DNA of 64,000 bases, from positions 2,983,501 to 3,047,500 of the forward strand of contig CP114493.1 of assembly GCA_027186245.1 (NCBI GenBank). The letters run 5' to 3'. The translations under genes and the position numbers were made by a program. The notes below the pieces were generated by a model that searched no databases, had not been told where the DNA came from, and was given only the letters and a program-made list of their open reading frames with translations. Source of the DNA: Coriaria nepalensis. Lineage: Eukaryota > Streptophyta > Magnoliopsida > Cucurbitales > Coriariaceae. Positions 47,080 to 60,446 of the stretch are shown piece by piece. The first letter of the stretch is position 1; the number at the start of each line of letters is the position of its first letter.

Positions 47080-49580
47080 ATCTCTATGTCATAATATGGT
47101 TAATTGATATTCTTCTAGATATTTCGTACAAAAAAAAAAAGAGAATGTAATTGGTAGGAATTCTATATAGTACATAGATAAAAGATTCTAAAACATAACC
47201 CCAAAATAGTTGTGGAAGATTAATGTCACTCATCCAACCATATCTAATAAGGTATGATTCCATTTTTGACATGTCATTGAATTGTGATATTATAGGAGGT
47301 GTCCACAAAGAGAGAATCTCATTCCTTTTTGAATGGTTAAGAAATTTAGGGCTTAAGTATTATCCCTCAAATCTAACTATTTCAATACTTTTATCAAGTT
47401 ATTTTTCAACTTCATTTTAAATTCCTTAATTTTCTCAAAATTTGAACTCGTATTTAAAACACATATTATGTGAACTAGAAATAATCGATGAATGTAATGA
47501 AGTGTGAAAAAAACTACCTCAAACATTCTTTGTCTTCGGGCCACGTATATCAGAATGTGCTAGATCCAATTACTAGATCGATCTTTCTACCTTTCAACTA
47601 AAAGAAAATCTTATTATCATGCATTTAATTCTGATTTTCGATTCAAAATTAAATGGACCTAAAATATCTATACAAGTAACTTTATGAATTTTTATTTTGT
47701 TTGCATGATTTAATCGACACCTTAGATATATTTGACTCATATAAAACTTTCCTTTCCTCAACTTGTTTAGTATTGAAATAAGTTTCCATTAGAATATGCA
47801 CTTTTATCTGTTACCATAAAAGATATCATATAATGAGATTCTAAAAGTATTCTCTTTTGACTTCAAAGATAAATCTTCTCTGTCAAAAATAGAAACAATA
47901 ATTTTGGTGAAAAAAAATGTACAATAATGACTCAATGAATTAGAATTTTAAGCCAAAAGGGTTCGATGAAATAGAAAATACAAAGCTAATGCAACAACTC
48001 TTTGTTCATTTATCGTATTTTAGTTATATTTCATCTTTTTTAAAATTCATATGCTTTTGAGATTACTCATATATTATACATGTATAAAAAATACATATGG
48101 TAACTCATAATTGCATGCTGCAAAAGAGAGGTTCGGTAAGCCTTCAATTTCTCTTCCAATGTGCCTTGCTATTATATTGTAAACTCTTTTCCAATTTAGT
48201 TAGTTATCCATTCAATCTTTATGGAAATTTGATTTATCTAACTTTTGAAATTATGAAATAAAATTGAATAAATGTTAAATTACTAAGTCACTACTCAAAA
48301 AAAATATATTTTAAACAAGTAATTGTTGATTAACTAAGTCACACATGTTCTCAAACAAATGTGGCTTTCGGCCATCTTTACTAGAAACAAGGTTTAAAAG
48401 ATTTCATATGAGTCATTTTCAATATCTTCACCATAGATAGATTTACGGTTATCAATAATCTTAATGATATTTAGCTTCACATAATACATTTAAAGCTAGT
48501 TGTTCATTAATGCAAGTATTATACATTGCATCTCATTTATTCCTTTCAATCACTTCAACTAAGTACTCTTTTAGGAGGAGGGGAGACATTCATCTCTTCT
48601 AATGACATTTCGTTAAAATTTGGTCATCTCTACTAGGAGGAGGACGGATAATAATAATATGTTCATCTCTAAGTATGTTCATCTCTCTTAATGACATTTC
48701 GTTAAAATTTGGTCATCTCTACTCGGAGGAGGAGAGATAACAATAATATGTTCATCTCTAAGTATGATTCTTAGATTCCTAATGACATTTCATTAAAATT
48801 TGGTCTAACCAATTGTTCATCTCTCCTAATGACATTTCGTTAAAATTTGGTCATCTCTACTTGGAGGAGGAGGGATAATAAACATATGTTCATCTCTAAG
48901 TATGATTCTTAGATTCCTAATGAAATTTCGTTGAAATTTGGTCTAACTAATTTATTTCATTTGTGAATCGATGTTAATGTATGGGTTTCTATTACATACT
49001 ACATGAATATAAATATAAAAATAACATAGGTATATATGCATATAATATTAACTATCAAATTAAAGGATTTTATAATTTCGGTATCCCCCATTATTTTCTT
49101 ACGAATTTACTTTTACCCTCTTATCAAAAATGAGAAAAATATTTTTTCTTAGTCGAGAAAGGATCCAACCATCGGAGGATTGTGATCCCACAAAATGTAG
49201 CCAATCACAAAAAAAATATGTAAGGTAGCGAACACCTTTTTCATTCCAACTCTATGTTATTCACTGTCTCTAAGTAAGCATAGCCACATGTGTACATGGC
49301 CAAAATATTTTCTTAGTTAAACTTAAATCAAATATTCTTATATCATATAATATATTAAATTGGATCCAAAATGTGTACATGATCAGGTATAGAATGATAG
49401 CACTATTTAGATATACATCAAATGCATTGATAATAAATGTGCATACTTATACAAATTATAAGTGTCATGTGTCGTACCTAACTCATATTTAATATAAAAA
49501 TTATTATGATCAATTAGAGCATAATAAAATATATACCTAACAAATTATAAGTATCACATGTTGTACCTAACTCATAATTA
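47080..49580 (-). pseudogene. Ty1/copia copy B: gag, pre-integrase and integrase
   Basis: On minus, gag begins in a repeated block near 48960-48590 (PNFNEMSL, then NLRIILRDEHI). Gag and protease decay follows to about 47950. Pre-integrase reads YLRCRLNHANKIKIHK (47740). Integrase: KVERSI, LAHSDIRGPKTKNV (47560), then at 47308-47084 PPIISQFNDMSKMESYLIRY and GWMSDINLPQLFWGYVLES. This is the standard copia P-x-x-x-x-Q-x-N-G / R-x-R-x-L/M-x-x-M region with several changes. RT and RNase H are missing; copia copy A begins about 200 bases further on. 48961-49250 aligns with 52270-52510 of copy C, so B and C are relatives. Confidence 0.75.
48590..48960 (-). repeat. Triplicated gag segment in copia copy B
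   Basis: The theme CTAATGACATTTCGTTAAAA, TTTGGTCATCTCTACT, GGAGGAGG, ATGTTCATCTCTAAGTATG recurs with starts near 48599, 48685 and 48820; spacing is about 86 and 135 bp. Copy C has a single version near 52190-52260. Confidence 0.85.
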
Positions 49581-52560
49581 ATGTCATACGTTTTTACAAA
49601 TGCTCCATAAAATTAAGAATATATTATCATCCCTTTAACTGCTTAAGAACATCTTTACAGCATCTCAATGCTTATCAACCTAATTATCTTTTAACATGCT
49701 CACAACTCTTTAGATTAAGGACTTATATTAGGTTGCGTACATAGTATAATATAAATGAAAAACCCTGTGGCCAAAACATTGGGAAGTACACTCATACTAT
49801 ACCTCTCTTATTATGTCTATTGACGTCTCTCGAGAGAGGTAGATTCCTTTACTAATTAGCAAAAATCATCTTAGAATTCGTCTTGCTAAATATCTTTAGT
49901 AATTTCATCTATATATATTAATAAGGTCAATCAAGAAAATATTTTGAATTTATCTCAATAGATTTTAGACAAAAGATTCTTTAACCATACTTTTATGGAG
50001 GGATATTTCGATCATTGTAGTTTGATAGACTACAACGTAGCTACTTTATTCTTTAATAAGTACTATTGTATCAGTGTAAGGAATTTATGAGCATTTTTAT
50101 ACTCCAGTAACCTTTGTGTACACAAAAGGGTTATGTTTTTTTCAATGAAATCAAATGATTTCATCATTTTATCGAAACATATATACTAATTCTAAGATTC
50201 TTATTTCAATGCATAAATGGATTGTTGCAGTTTACATAACTTCTTTGTCTAATTCTATGGCAAAACATTGGTTGTATTATTTATACTTTTAATTCGAGGT
50301 TACCATTAGAATAACTGTTTTCCAAATCCACTTGCCATATGGCAGTGGCTAGCGCAAGAAATATATGAGCATTATTTAGGAATTATTCCTTCATATGTAT
50401 ATATTTCTTAGAATCTAAGCTACTAATTGCCTCAAATTATATCATAGAATTATCATCTATAACCAGATCCTTACTAAGATTTTTCACCTAGAAATCTATG
50501 ACGTATGGGTCCACCAGTAGAAAAAAAAATAGATTTATTGATCAATTGTGCACTATAAGATTTCACAATTGCCACTTTCAAAGGCGTCTTAGGTGTTAGT
50601 TCAGTGAGCATAGAGTTTGTGGTTTGTAAGATATTTTGTAGTTCCTAATTTTCTTCAAGTCCTATCTCACTTCCACTAGTTAATTCAAAAGGAAATTCCT
50701 TTGATTAAAATGTAATTATTCATATAACAAATAACTTTTATAGAGTATGATGGAAATAATATCCTCGTATCCTAAAATTCCTTAAGGATATCCCATAAAA
50801 TAAAACCTTTCATATCTTGCCTCTATCCATATCTTTATATCATTATATGGTATAGTGTTATTGTTCTACCCCTTCATATCTCATATGAAGTAGAAAATAA
50901 AAAAAATTGGAGGAAATTTTATTTATTACATAGCAATAATATTCTTTGGCATAAAACCTTGAATACTTATGGAAAATTAATCTGATTAATAGAACAATAT
51001 CTAATAAGATATGATATTTCGACCTCAACATTCTAGGAGGTATCCAATAAAAGAGGATCTCATTATTCTCTTCAACTAAAAGAAAATCAGATTATCAAGC
51101 CTAATAAATTATGGTTCACAAGTTGTTATTGATTTAGAATCAATTGGACCTAAAATGTCAATAAAAGCAACTTTGTCAATTCTTGTTTTGTTGGCATGAT
51201 TTAATCAATAATGTCAAGATATGTTTAAATCACATCAAACTTTTCTTCTTTAACCTATTCAATATGGAGTTAAGTTTTATCTTCTTAAATTTGGAATATA
51301 TATTTTAATTACTGGCATAAAAGATCTCATCTAATAAGATACAAAAAGTATTATTTTTTTATTTTAAAGAAAACTTTTTGACAAAAATAGAAACAACTCC
51401 ATGGGTAAGAACAAGTATATAACATCAACGCATTTAATTTTAAATTTAATTGAAAAGGTTATGATGAAATTGAAACAACTAAAGCTGATGTAACAACAAC
51501 TCTTAGTTCATTTGTTACCTTTAGGCATATTTCATCTTTCTTAAAATAGTACAACTTTTGAGACTAGCCATATGTCATACATATATGAAATCACACCTGG
51601 TATCTTAAATCTTTCTTAGAATAATTTGAAAGAAAAATTATCATTAAACTATGAACACTCATGAAACATCTTTATGAAATAAGAGAGACTTGGTTAGCCT
51701 TTAATTTTTCGTCTTCAATTATCATTTACTACTATGGTGGAAACTCTTTTCCAATTCTTTATACATTCCATCTTTAGAGATTTAATAAATTTGAAACAAG
51801 TAATTGTTAATTAACTACGTCACTACTTAGACTTTTAATAATTGCAAAACTTTTTCCCTTCTACTCTACTTTTAAATGTAAAAAACATTTTTGGTACTTG
51901 TTCCTTAACAAAGGTACCTTTCAGACATCTATAAATGAAACAAGGCTTGAAAATTTTCATACATATCGTTTTGAATATCTACACCATTAACAGATTTGTT
52001 TATTGATAATCTCAAAGACATGTAGCTTCTAATAATATCTTTGAAGATGTTATTCATTACTGCAAATATAATACATTGCATCTCATTAATTTACTTTAAT
52101 AACTTCGACCAAGTGATCTTTATTTCGACATGTACTTTTTTAGGAATAGTCAAGATATCCTAAGTGTTCGATTTAGGATAACAACATTATGTTCATATCT
52201 AAGAATGATTCTTAGATACATAATATCATTCCATTTGAAAATTTTGTCTAACCAACTTCTTTAACTTGAGAATGAACTTTAAAATATGGATTGTTATTGC
52301 CATTACATGAATATAAAAATAAAAACAACATACGTAAATTTACATTTAATATTAACTACCAAAATGAAAGGTCTTAATAATTTTGGCATCTCCCATTATT
52401 TTCTTATGAATTTGTATTACCCACTTATAGAAAATGAGAAAATAATTTTTCTTAGTGGGAAAATTATCCAACCATCGAGTATTTTAATCACTCAGATACG
52501 TAACATGTATAAGATAATAAGCCATGATGATTATACAAGTTATAAGTCTTAACATGTTGT
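49581..52560 (-). pseudogene. Ty1/copia copy C: gag, integrase, reverse transcriptase, RNase H
   Basis: On minus, gag starts near 52260, where one unit of the block triplicated in copy B is found. Capsid-like sequence follows to about 51450. The pre-integrase/integrase area is 51400-50950, aligning base for base with 47910-47100 of copy B (shared GTAACTTTATGAATT / GCAACTTTGTCAATT, GGCATGATTTAATC). Reverse transcriptase and RNase H pieces lie at 50750-49600: GIYLSRET (49830), HLYYTMYAT (49760, from the SxMY-x-x-x-x-TRPD region) and DAVKMFLSS (49640). Stops are everywhere. With the leader and LTR to its right (52561-56105), this is the most complete of the long-LTR copies. Confidence 0.7.
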
Positions 52561-54225
52561 GGCCATGTCATAACCAATATAAACACACTACTTGTTATAA
52601 TATTTAGAACACAAGTCATAAAACACTTTTCAAATTAAAAGATAGATTTAAAAAAAAATGGTCTCATCAAATCAAACACATTCATATCATGCATCCATTA
52701 TCCCATAGAAATTCCAGAAATACATATAATTGTCACGTGATGCATGTACATAACAAATTAAAATACATTCATCTAATGTATGAATATGTTAAAAATATTT
52801 AAACAAATTGGTTCATATTTTTTATACATAATAATATAATGTTCATGAATATTTTTTTAAAAAAATTTCTTTTCTTTTTATTTTTTTTATGGAAAAATAG
52901 GGCTTTATGTTCATGGAAATCTAAACAAGCTTTTATATTAAATTAATTTAGATTTTTGGTTATTTAATCTAAATAAATTCATTGAGTATATTTTAATTAA
53001 TGAAAAAATAAAATGAATAATTAAAATATTTTTTTAAAATCTTTAAGAAAAGTTCTAAAAATGTTAACTTTCTAAATTTCAAAAGCTTCTTAATTATGGA
53101 AGTTTACCAAAAAGGAAGGGTGCTATTTTCAAAACGTTTGCCAACTTAGAACACTTTCTAAAGTAGGAAAGTTAACCAAACTGAAAAAGTTTTTTTATTT
53201 TTTACTCCAACTATTTTCAAGCTAGATTAGTTATCTCAGCACAGATTCCTAATTTGAAATTTTTCATAATTAAAATATAATTCTTTATTTTTAAACTCTT
53301 TCCAAAATTAGTAACTAATATATCGGAATTTGGAACTCCTTCTAAATTAGATTAATTATCTAAACAAAAGTTTTCTTAATTTACAATACTTCAAAAATAG
53401 GTTCATTAATAGTTAAGGTTAGCTTAATTGACTACCTGATATTACTTCCTTAAAGATGGTTGGTGGTTTGAATTCCATAAATCCTTTTAGGTGATCAAAT
53501 TAATTATTAAAAAAAATTAGATACCATTAATACTTCTAGGCAAATTATTACTAAAATCAATTTCTTTATTTAATGTGATCATATAATTTCTATATAAATG
53601 TTTTATATGATTTTTACCAATTACATCAAATTTAGCATAAATATTTTAGGACAATTATTTGGTTTCATATAAATAATTTGTGTTATTAACTTTTCTTATC
53701 ATATAAAAACTTACCCAAAAAAAACGAGTTAGTAATTTTCATAATCAAAATTAAATTTTAAATATTAAATTAAAAATCATAATTACATTTAATTTAAAAA
53801 CCTTGGCATGCTAGTTAAACTAGGGTTGCACCAAGGCAGCGCTGCCGGGGGCAGCGCCACTATCTAACACAGTGGGCGGGGCTGTCACCATGGGTAGTTG
53901 TTGTTGTGTGGCTTGTGCCGCCTATCGCCGCATGTCTGATTAGCAATCTGCTTGTTGGGTTTTCTAGAAAAGTTTCTTATCTATCTGCACTAAAATTTTC
54001 ACAACGATGCAAGAGCAGTAAGTCCTGTAGTGGTTCGTCACTATAAATGGTAGTCCTTCACCGATCCAATCATGTGTATAATTACAAATTTCCATTGTTT
54101 GGTTTCCAAGCACATGAAACATTAGAAAACACTCATGAACATCCAAGAGCAAAATAAATCATAGATCAAATTAAAACAATTAATTTTTCACACTTACTGG
54201 TATAGTCTAACCTCTAATAGCACTA
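52561..54225 (-). mobile_element. Leader of copia copy C, with primer-binding site
   Basis: This aligns with 29900-32497 (copy D leader), e.g. GGAAGTTTACCAAA at 53098 vs 30440 and CCAAGCACATGAAACATTAG at 54108 vs 32383. The primer-binding site on minus is GTGCTATTAGAGGTTAG (54223-54207), against consensus TGGTATCAGAGC. A GC-rich palindrome (GGCAGCGCTGCC, 53836-53847) lies inside. The 62-codon open frame at 53964-54152 has no known match. Confidence 0.6.
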
Positions 54226-56105
54226 TTAGTCTACGAGTAATCTGTATGCGGAAGTGATAATTAAATTTTGTTCTTAGATCCAATCCGAATCATCGATTAA
54301 ACTCATAGATATACACCAAGATTGATCATACAAATATACATCATACATATATATTTAACAGAAAAGAACAAATAACCTAGTAAACTAAAATGATTATGAT
54401 CTAACAAAACTTTATCAATCTTAATACAAAATTGAAAAATACCAACATTCTCATCAAGCTTGAATTCCATGAAGAAGATAAGGTACCCATGTGTTCAACG
54501 GCCAACCGTAATCTCTACAATTTGATCAACTCCATCTAATTTCTAAGTTATGATTTATCTTATGTATTAAAAAGCTTGCGAAAAAGGAATGGAGAAAAAC
54601 TCATTTTCTCTCTAATTGATTTAGCTATTCTCAATTGGACATAGTGTGTATTTTGGCCAGTACCACAGGAGAGCATATATATGCCCTTTAGGTTTTGGTT
54701 TATCATAAATTAATCTACAACTTTTACCCAGTCAACTGTTGATTTAGTAAAAAATTCTCTTAATCTAATGAAATGAATAATGGGTCATTACCCATCACTT
54801 ATTCCCGAGCATCCAATGGGTTTGAGCCCAAATTATTCAAACAATACTTTGTTCAATTTAGTCAATGAAATCCAATTAACAAATTAGCTCATTAACTCTT
54901 TAATGTCAAATTGTTAATTATGGATCTTCGAGACTCTATTATAACTAAATAAATACTCTTGTTGTTAATTATTAATTTCTAATTAAACTATTTTCATTTA
55001 AGTTGTGCTAGCAATTGTAGTCTAATTAAAAAATTCCCTTTTTGCCCTTGTAGTCTAATAAAAAGCTAAATTACATTTCTACCCTTACGACGTAATTTTG
55101 TATCGTTTTTTTTTCTTCAAGAAACTTAAACTAAGTTACTAAGAACATTATTATGTGTGACTAATTATGTTATACATCACACCGATAGGAGGGTTTCATA
55201 TCACTATATGATTTACTTAATTCAAAGTTAGATAGATTTAATTTAAAACAAGTTCTTAAATTAAACAGTTAGCTCAATCCTCTTAATCAATTAACCTAAA
55301 ACCTCTTAAGTGAAGTTCATCTCCAAGAAAACCATTAAGACCTCTCATGAGATGAGAATGTATGATCTGGTAAGAGATTCCTCTATGACTACAAATAGTA
55401 CAGTTTGATCTGTCCATCAAACAATATCGTGATTTAGCTTAGGAAATGGTTTCATTATTAAACCCTAATAAATAATTCATATGAACGAATTATATCTTTT
55501 TGAAGAAAACTAATTTCATACCGTACTACTTTGTAAAGATTGATTTGTTCCATAAAGAATATAATTTATTGGATTTTACTTCTTAATACATAAACGATGG
55601 ATTCTATTTTGATCAATCATAATCTCCATATGCATCATTCTACATCTAATAGTTCACCCCTTATATCCCTTAGCTAGGGTTAGGTAAGATGAGCTCAAAA
55701 AATAGAACATTATATACAAGATATAATGATAACCTCGGGTCTAAGAATTTCCAGCATTATAACCACTAAATAATTCTCATTAACAGATATATTCTTATTA
55801 TTGAGAATTATCTATGTGTCATATTTAGTGTACTTAGTCCCTACTAAGCACACACATAATCATTTTGATGTTGCACTAACATCAATATAGATTTCATGAA
55901 CATAACTCATCTGTCACATCTATCTAGATCAATATCCTTCTTGATTATCCTATGAATATAAATAATTAATACCTTAAGTGTTAAGCAACTTGCATCTCAT
56001 CGACATGATCTCGTCATCACCTTAAGTGTATAATTTCAAATACAAGACTTTACCATGATATGGATTTAATGAACATAACTCATGAGTTCCAACATAACCA
56101 ATGAA
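54226..56105 (-). mobile_element. 5' LTR of copia copy C
   Basis: Homologous to 32498-34551 over most of its length: TTAGCTAGGGTTAGGTAAGA at 55668, CTACTAAGCACACACATAAT at 55842. The outer (5') end is cut near 56105, and its TGAAAG start is not visible. Confidence 0.7.
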
Positions 56106-56459
56106 CTAAAGTCAAAATTGCCTTTAATATAAGATATTTTTTGAAATATTGTTTGCTAACATTATGTAAAAAGGTAGTTTCCCATAAGAAAAATGTCCTA
56201 TTGGGTCAATATCTAATTGGTTTGAAAAGGAAAATAGCATCTTTGAGATTACGTTATGGATGTTATCCTTCTTACTATACTACCACGTTATGATCCATGT
56301 CAATAAAGTTTGTTAGCATTTGTGACCATGGAGGTCCTATGTCACTAAATGATGTAACTATCTCTCTAATCCGATATTAGTTGCTTTGTTGGATTCGATT
56401 TATTAGAGATGTATCTACTCGATCATAATATTTTTCAAAACTGTGACTACATAAATTTT
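56106..56459. other. Unassigned, probably distal part of the copia E 3' LTR or flanking DNA
   Basis: It does not align with the 5' LTR of copia E by eye, although the LTR length would place it inside. No gene is seen. Confidence 0.3.
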
Positions 56460-56681
56460 GCAAATACAAAACCTAAATTGCAAACACATAGATAAGTAAA
56501 AGAGAGAAGGCTCTCGTAACATTAGGTTTAGGTTAAGAAAAGAGAGATATTTATATAACCAGTGTAGAAAATCGGGTAAGCATAAACCGACAAAGAAGTT
56601 AGGCTCAATGGATCAGCTCAAAAGCAACTCCAAAGTCAATTGGGCTACTTCAATTGGGATTCACACAAAAAACCAGCAACA
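56460..56681 (-). mobile_element. 3' LTR of copia E (recognisable part)
   Basis: On minus this starts TGTTGCTGGTTTTTTGTG at 56681 and aligns with 60446-60235 (TGTCGCTGGTTTTATTTGTG). Shared blocks: GTCAATTGGG, AGGCTCTCGTAAC / AGGCACTCGTAAC, GAGATATTTATA. A purine-rich tract (CACAAAGTGATGAT) precedes the start. Confidence 0.75.
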
Positions 56682-59600
56682 ATCATCACTTTGTGAAGCT
56701 TTCCCAACTTCTCTATCTTCTCCTCATCATAGTACAATAAGTATCCGTATGTTATTGACTTCATAATTCTAATTTTTATTTAACATGTAGCAAATTCAAG
56801 CAGTGCTTAAATTTACCTAAGGTAACAAATCTTTCTCCCATATCAGCCATGTTCTCTTCGGAGGTACTTTTGACAAATGAACTAAACCCGAAGCAATTTG
56901 ATGTATGAAAAAATGATATTTTATATTAATATGCTTTGTCCTCTCATGATGGACTAGATTTTAACTGAGATGAATTTCACTTTGACTATCGGAATCGATC
57001 GTGTACAATTCATCCTATAAAGAATCAACCTCTTAGAGTAAGCCTTGAAGCCAAACACCTTCTTTAATTACATCTGTCATTGCTACATATTATGCCTTAG
57101 TAGATCACAGACCAACTAAAGGTTATAGTTGTGTCTTCTAGCTTATGCAGTTTCCAACTATTAAAAACCTATAGGAAGTAGTAGACTTCCTTGAGTCTCG
57201 ATCACCTACAAAATTTGAATCTACAAAACGAGTAAATCAGTTTATTATTCTAAAATTTGAAATTCAAACCAGAAGAAAAATGACTATTAACATATTTTAA
57301 AAGCCATTTTATAGCATTCCAGTGTTCATAATCTGGGTTAGACATATAATTACTCAAGAGAGATATTGCAAAAGCTAGATCTTGTCTAGTACTTATCATA
57401 GAGTACATAATGGAACCTATAATATTAAAAAATTGTATTTACCCCATCTTTAATAGTTCACTTTCATTTTTAGGACATAGTTCTTTGCTTAATGCCAAAA
57501 TGACTAACAAGTGGCAGATTAACAGGTTTACTAGTTGACATATCAAATTTAGAAGCTACCTTAGTTTGATAAGATTTTAGAAGTAAATTTACGAAAATTA
57601 TTTTTCTATCTTTAATTATTTTCATACCTAAATCTCCTTAACTTCTCTTAAATCTTTCATTTCAAATTTAGAATTTAGTTTGCTTTTTAAATTATTTATT
57701 ATACTTCTCGACTTACTTTCTTGACTCACTAACAAGTAAGATATCATCAACTAGAGAAATAGAGAAATAGAAACAAGTATCATACTTACTCCTAGGAAAA
57801 CCTATATTAAAAACAAAATTGTCAACTATTTGAACCAGTAGCTAAGTGACTGCTTAAGGCTATACAAAGATTTAGCTAACAAACAAACATGATTCAGTTT
57901 TAATTTACCTATAAATCTCATAGGTTGTTTCATATAAATTATTTGTTCTAATCCTTTATGTAAGAAAGTTCTCTTTAAATCCATTTGTTCTATCTCTAAG
58001 TCTAGGTATGCAGCTAGAGCAATCATTCTAATTGTCTTAAATTTCACTACATGTGAAAAATATCCCTTTAAAATCTACTCTTTCTTCTTAAGAAATTCAT
58101 TTAGCTACTAACCTAGCCTTATATCTAGGTAGATCAGATGATGTACCTTCTCTAACCTTGAAAATCCACTTACAATCTATCAGCCTTTATTTGTCTAGTT
58201 TTGGAACCAACCTCCATGTTTTGTTTAACATTAAGGACTCCATTTGTTCTTTCATAGCTATTGTCCACTTCATTGAATTCTTAGAAGTAATAGGAGCTTC
58301 ATAATCACAATGTTGAATGTTTTGAACTTCATAGCCTACAATCAAAGTGCTAAAACTCAGATATGCTATGAATAACATGGATTAGGTTTTACCGTCCTTT
58401 TTTCTTTATCTCTAACAAGTTGATATAATCAACTACACTATCATGATTTCATTCATCTAAGACATGTACAATATTTTATTCTTGAGCATGTACATATCAG
58501 TTGTGCATTGCACATCATCATCTATAACATGATCATTAAGGGGTGAGCCATCCAATTGCTGTCAAATGGATCAATAGTGGTTAATGCCTCCACCTTAATT
58601 GAAATACCCTTAAGGGCTTCATTTGAAGAGGTACCCAGCATTGACATTGTTAGTTTTACAAGGGAATATAGTTTCATTTAAAATGATATTTCTACTAATG
58701 AATATCCTAGGCATACACATTTATGTGACTTTGCATCTGTCTTATGCATATATGCAACACAACAAAAAACTTTTAAATGACCTAAATATGGTTTTCTATT
58801 ATTCCATATTTTTTTAGGACATTTAAAGTTTCAAACATTTGAAGGACTTCGGTTAATTAGATGGGAGTAAAGGACTTTGGAAAACTAGCGGTCAACATTA
58901 AGCATCTAACTCTTTCAAGTAAAATTCTATTAATTCTTTCATCAACACCATTTTGTTGAGGTGTCTTAATAACTTTTCTATGTCTTTCTATTCCATTTTC
59001 ATTACCGAAATCCTTTTAAAACTCATCTTACAGAACTCTAAACCATTATATATTCCTAAGTGTTTTGACCTTCTTGTTTATTTGATTTTCAACTATGTTT
59101 TTCCACATTTTAAACTTAGCTGACATTTCATCTTCAGATTTCAACTATTAAACCCAGACTTTCCTACTAAAGTCATCTGTAATATATATGAAAAACTTAT
59201 AATTTCCATGTGATACAATCATTTTTGGACCCTAGAGATTAGCATAAACATATTCAATACATAATTTTGCAAGAAGAATGCCTTTATGAAAACTATTTCT
59301 ATGTTGCTTACCTAAGATGCATATTTTACATAAAAATATTGGAAGGGGGAGGAGTTTTACGTAGTAGACCCTATTTATAAAGAACAATTATACCCTTCCA
59401 GCTTATATGGCCAAGTCTTAGATGCCACATATTTGTTTTATCAGTCTTTCTAGATACAAGTGTAGAATCTATCCCCACAGTTTTACCGGATACATCTATA
59501 GGATCTGTTCTAACAATTTTATTTGATACAAGTATAGAATATGTTCTAATAGTTTTATTATATACAAGTGTAGAATCAGAATTTCCAGCATAGATAGTAC

Positions 59601-59965
59601 CACACAAAACATATAACTCATTCTTTTTCAATCCTTTTAAAACAGGTTTATCATGATTATAAATAGTAATGCACCCATTCATGGCAATAGGTTTAATCTA
59701 AAGTTCATAGGAAGATAAGATTCCTTTTAAGTTCTAGAATATGTCTTACTCTAGTTAACTTAACTACATTACTCGATTTAAGTTTTAAAGTAATGCTACC
59801 AATTTCATGAACCTTAACCGTGTGATTTTTACCCATAAACATAGTTCCTTCATTCACCTCTACATAGCCAATAAACTACTTCTTATTTGGACTCGTATGA
59901 AAAGTACATTCTGAGTCTAATATACAGTCAGTTATAGTTATGCATTTTGTGACATTTAAAACTTA
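56682..59965 (-). pseudogene. Ty1/copia element E pol: protease, pre-integrase, integrase, RT, RNase H; gag absent
   Basis: On minus: protease near 59950 (DCILDSECTFHTSPNKK), then TMFMGKNHTVKVHEIGSITL and RHILELKRNLIFL. Pre-integrase lies in an open 103-codon frame, 59682-59371 (YNHDKPVLKGLKKNELYVLC, then WHLRLGHISWKGI), with four 12-aa repeats between. Integrase 59330-58860 is decayed. RT: NSMKWTIAMKEQMESLMLNK then TWRLVPKL (58300-58187), TIRMIALAAYLDLEIEQMDL then KRTFLHKGLEQIIYMKQP (58047-57826; MDLKRTFL replaces MDVKTAFL). RNase H 57250-56830: DSKESTTSYRFL, ALSTKA-like, DSDSQSEIHLS, NLVHHERTKHINIKYHF. Gag is missing between the primer-binding site and the protease. It is a different lineage from the long-LTR copias. 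Confidence 0.88.
59453..59580 (-). repeat. 36-bp tandem repeat inside copia E pre-integrase (about 3.5 copies)
   Basis: GATACAAG-type starts lie at 59453, 59489, 59525 and 59561, exactly 36 bp apart. On minus they encode a 12-aa theme (TLVSRKTDKT, IDVSGKTVGIDS, ILVSNKIVRTDP, TLVYNKTIRTYS), all in frame. Confidence 0.93.
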
Positions 59966-60010
59966 ATAATAACATGCAGTATCAAACATTCTTAATACTA
60001 TATCCATATT

Positions 60011-60446
60011 GAGCTTTGACAAATGGCATAGATTTCACTATACTATGATGAGTTTAGTATCAATTACAAGTATTACAAGATTGTAATCAATCAGAATCAC
60101 AAACTACAAGAGAATAAGATTGCTATTGAGAATCACAGCATGGATACTCAACAGGAAAAGCACGACTCCATAACCATCACAAAGATCAACCAAAAATCAA
60201 GTTTGCAGTCAAGAATGCAGATCAAGATCATAAATTCTCAATCGCAAACACATTGAGAAGCGAGAGAGAGAAGGCACTCGTAACAATAGGTCAAGTTTGA
60301 GAGAAACGAGATATTTATATCCAGATTATATTAAGTAAATCGGGTTAGTATAGACCGTCAAAAAAGTTGGGCTCAATGATTCAGTGCAAGAACAACTCGA
60401 AAGTCAATTGGGGCTGCATTTGGTTTCACAAATAAAACCAGCGACA
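60011..60446 (-). mobile_element. 5' LTR of copia E with primer-binding site
   Basis: The LTR is about 60025-60446, starting TGTCGCTGGTTTTATTTGTG on minus. Next to its inner end, ATTTGTCAAAGCTC (60024-60011 on minus) resembles the tRNA-Met primer site. An AGCGAGAGAGAGAAGGC block and GATATTTATATCC match the 3' LTR. Confidence 0.7.
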
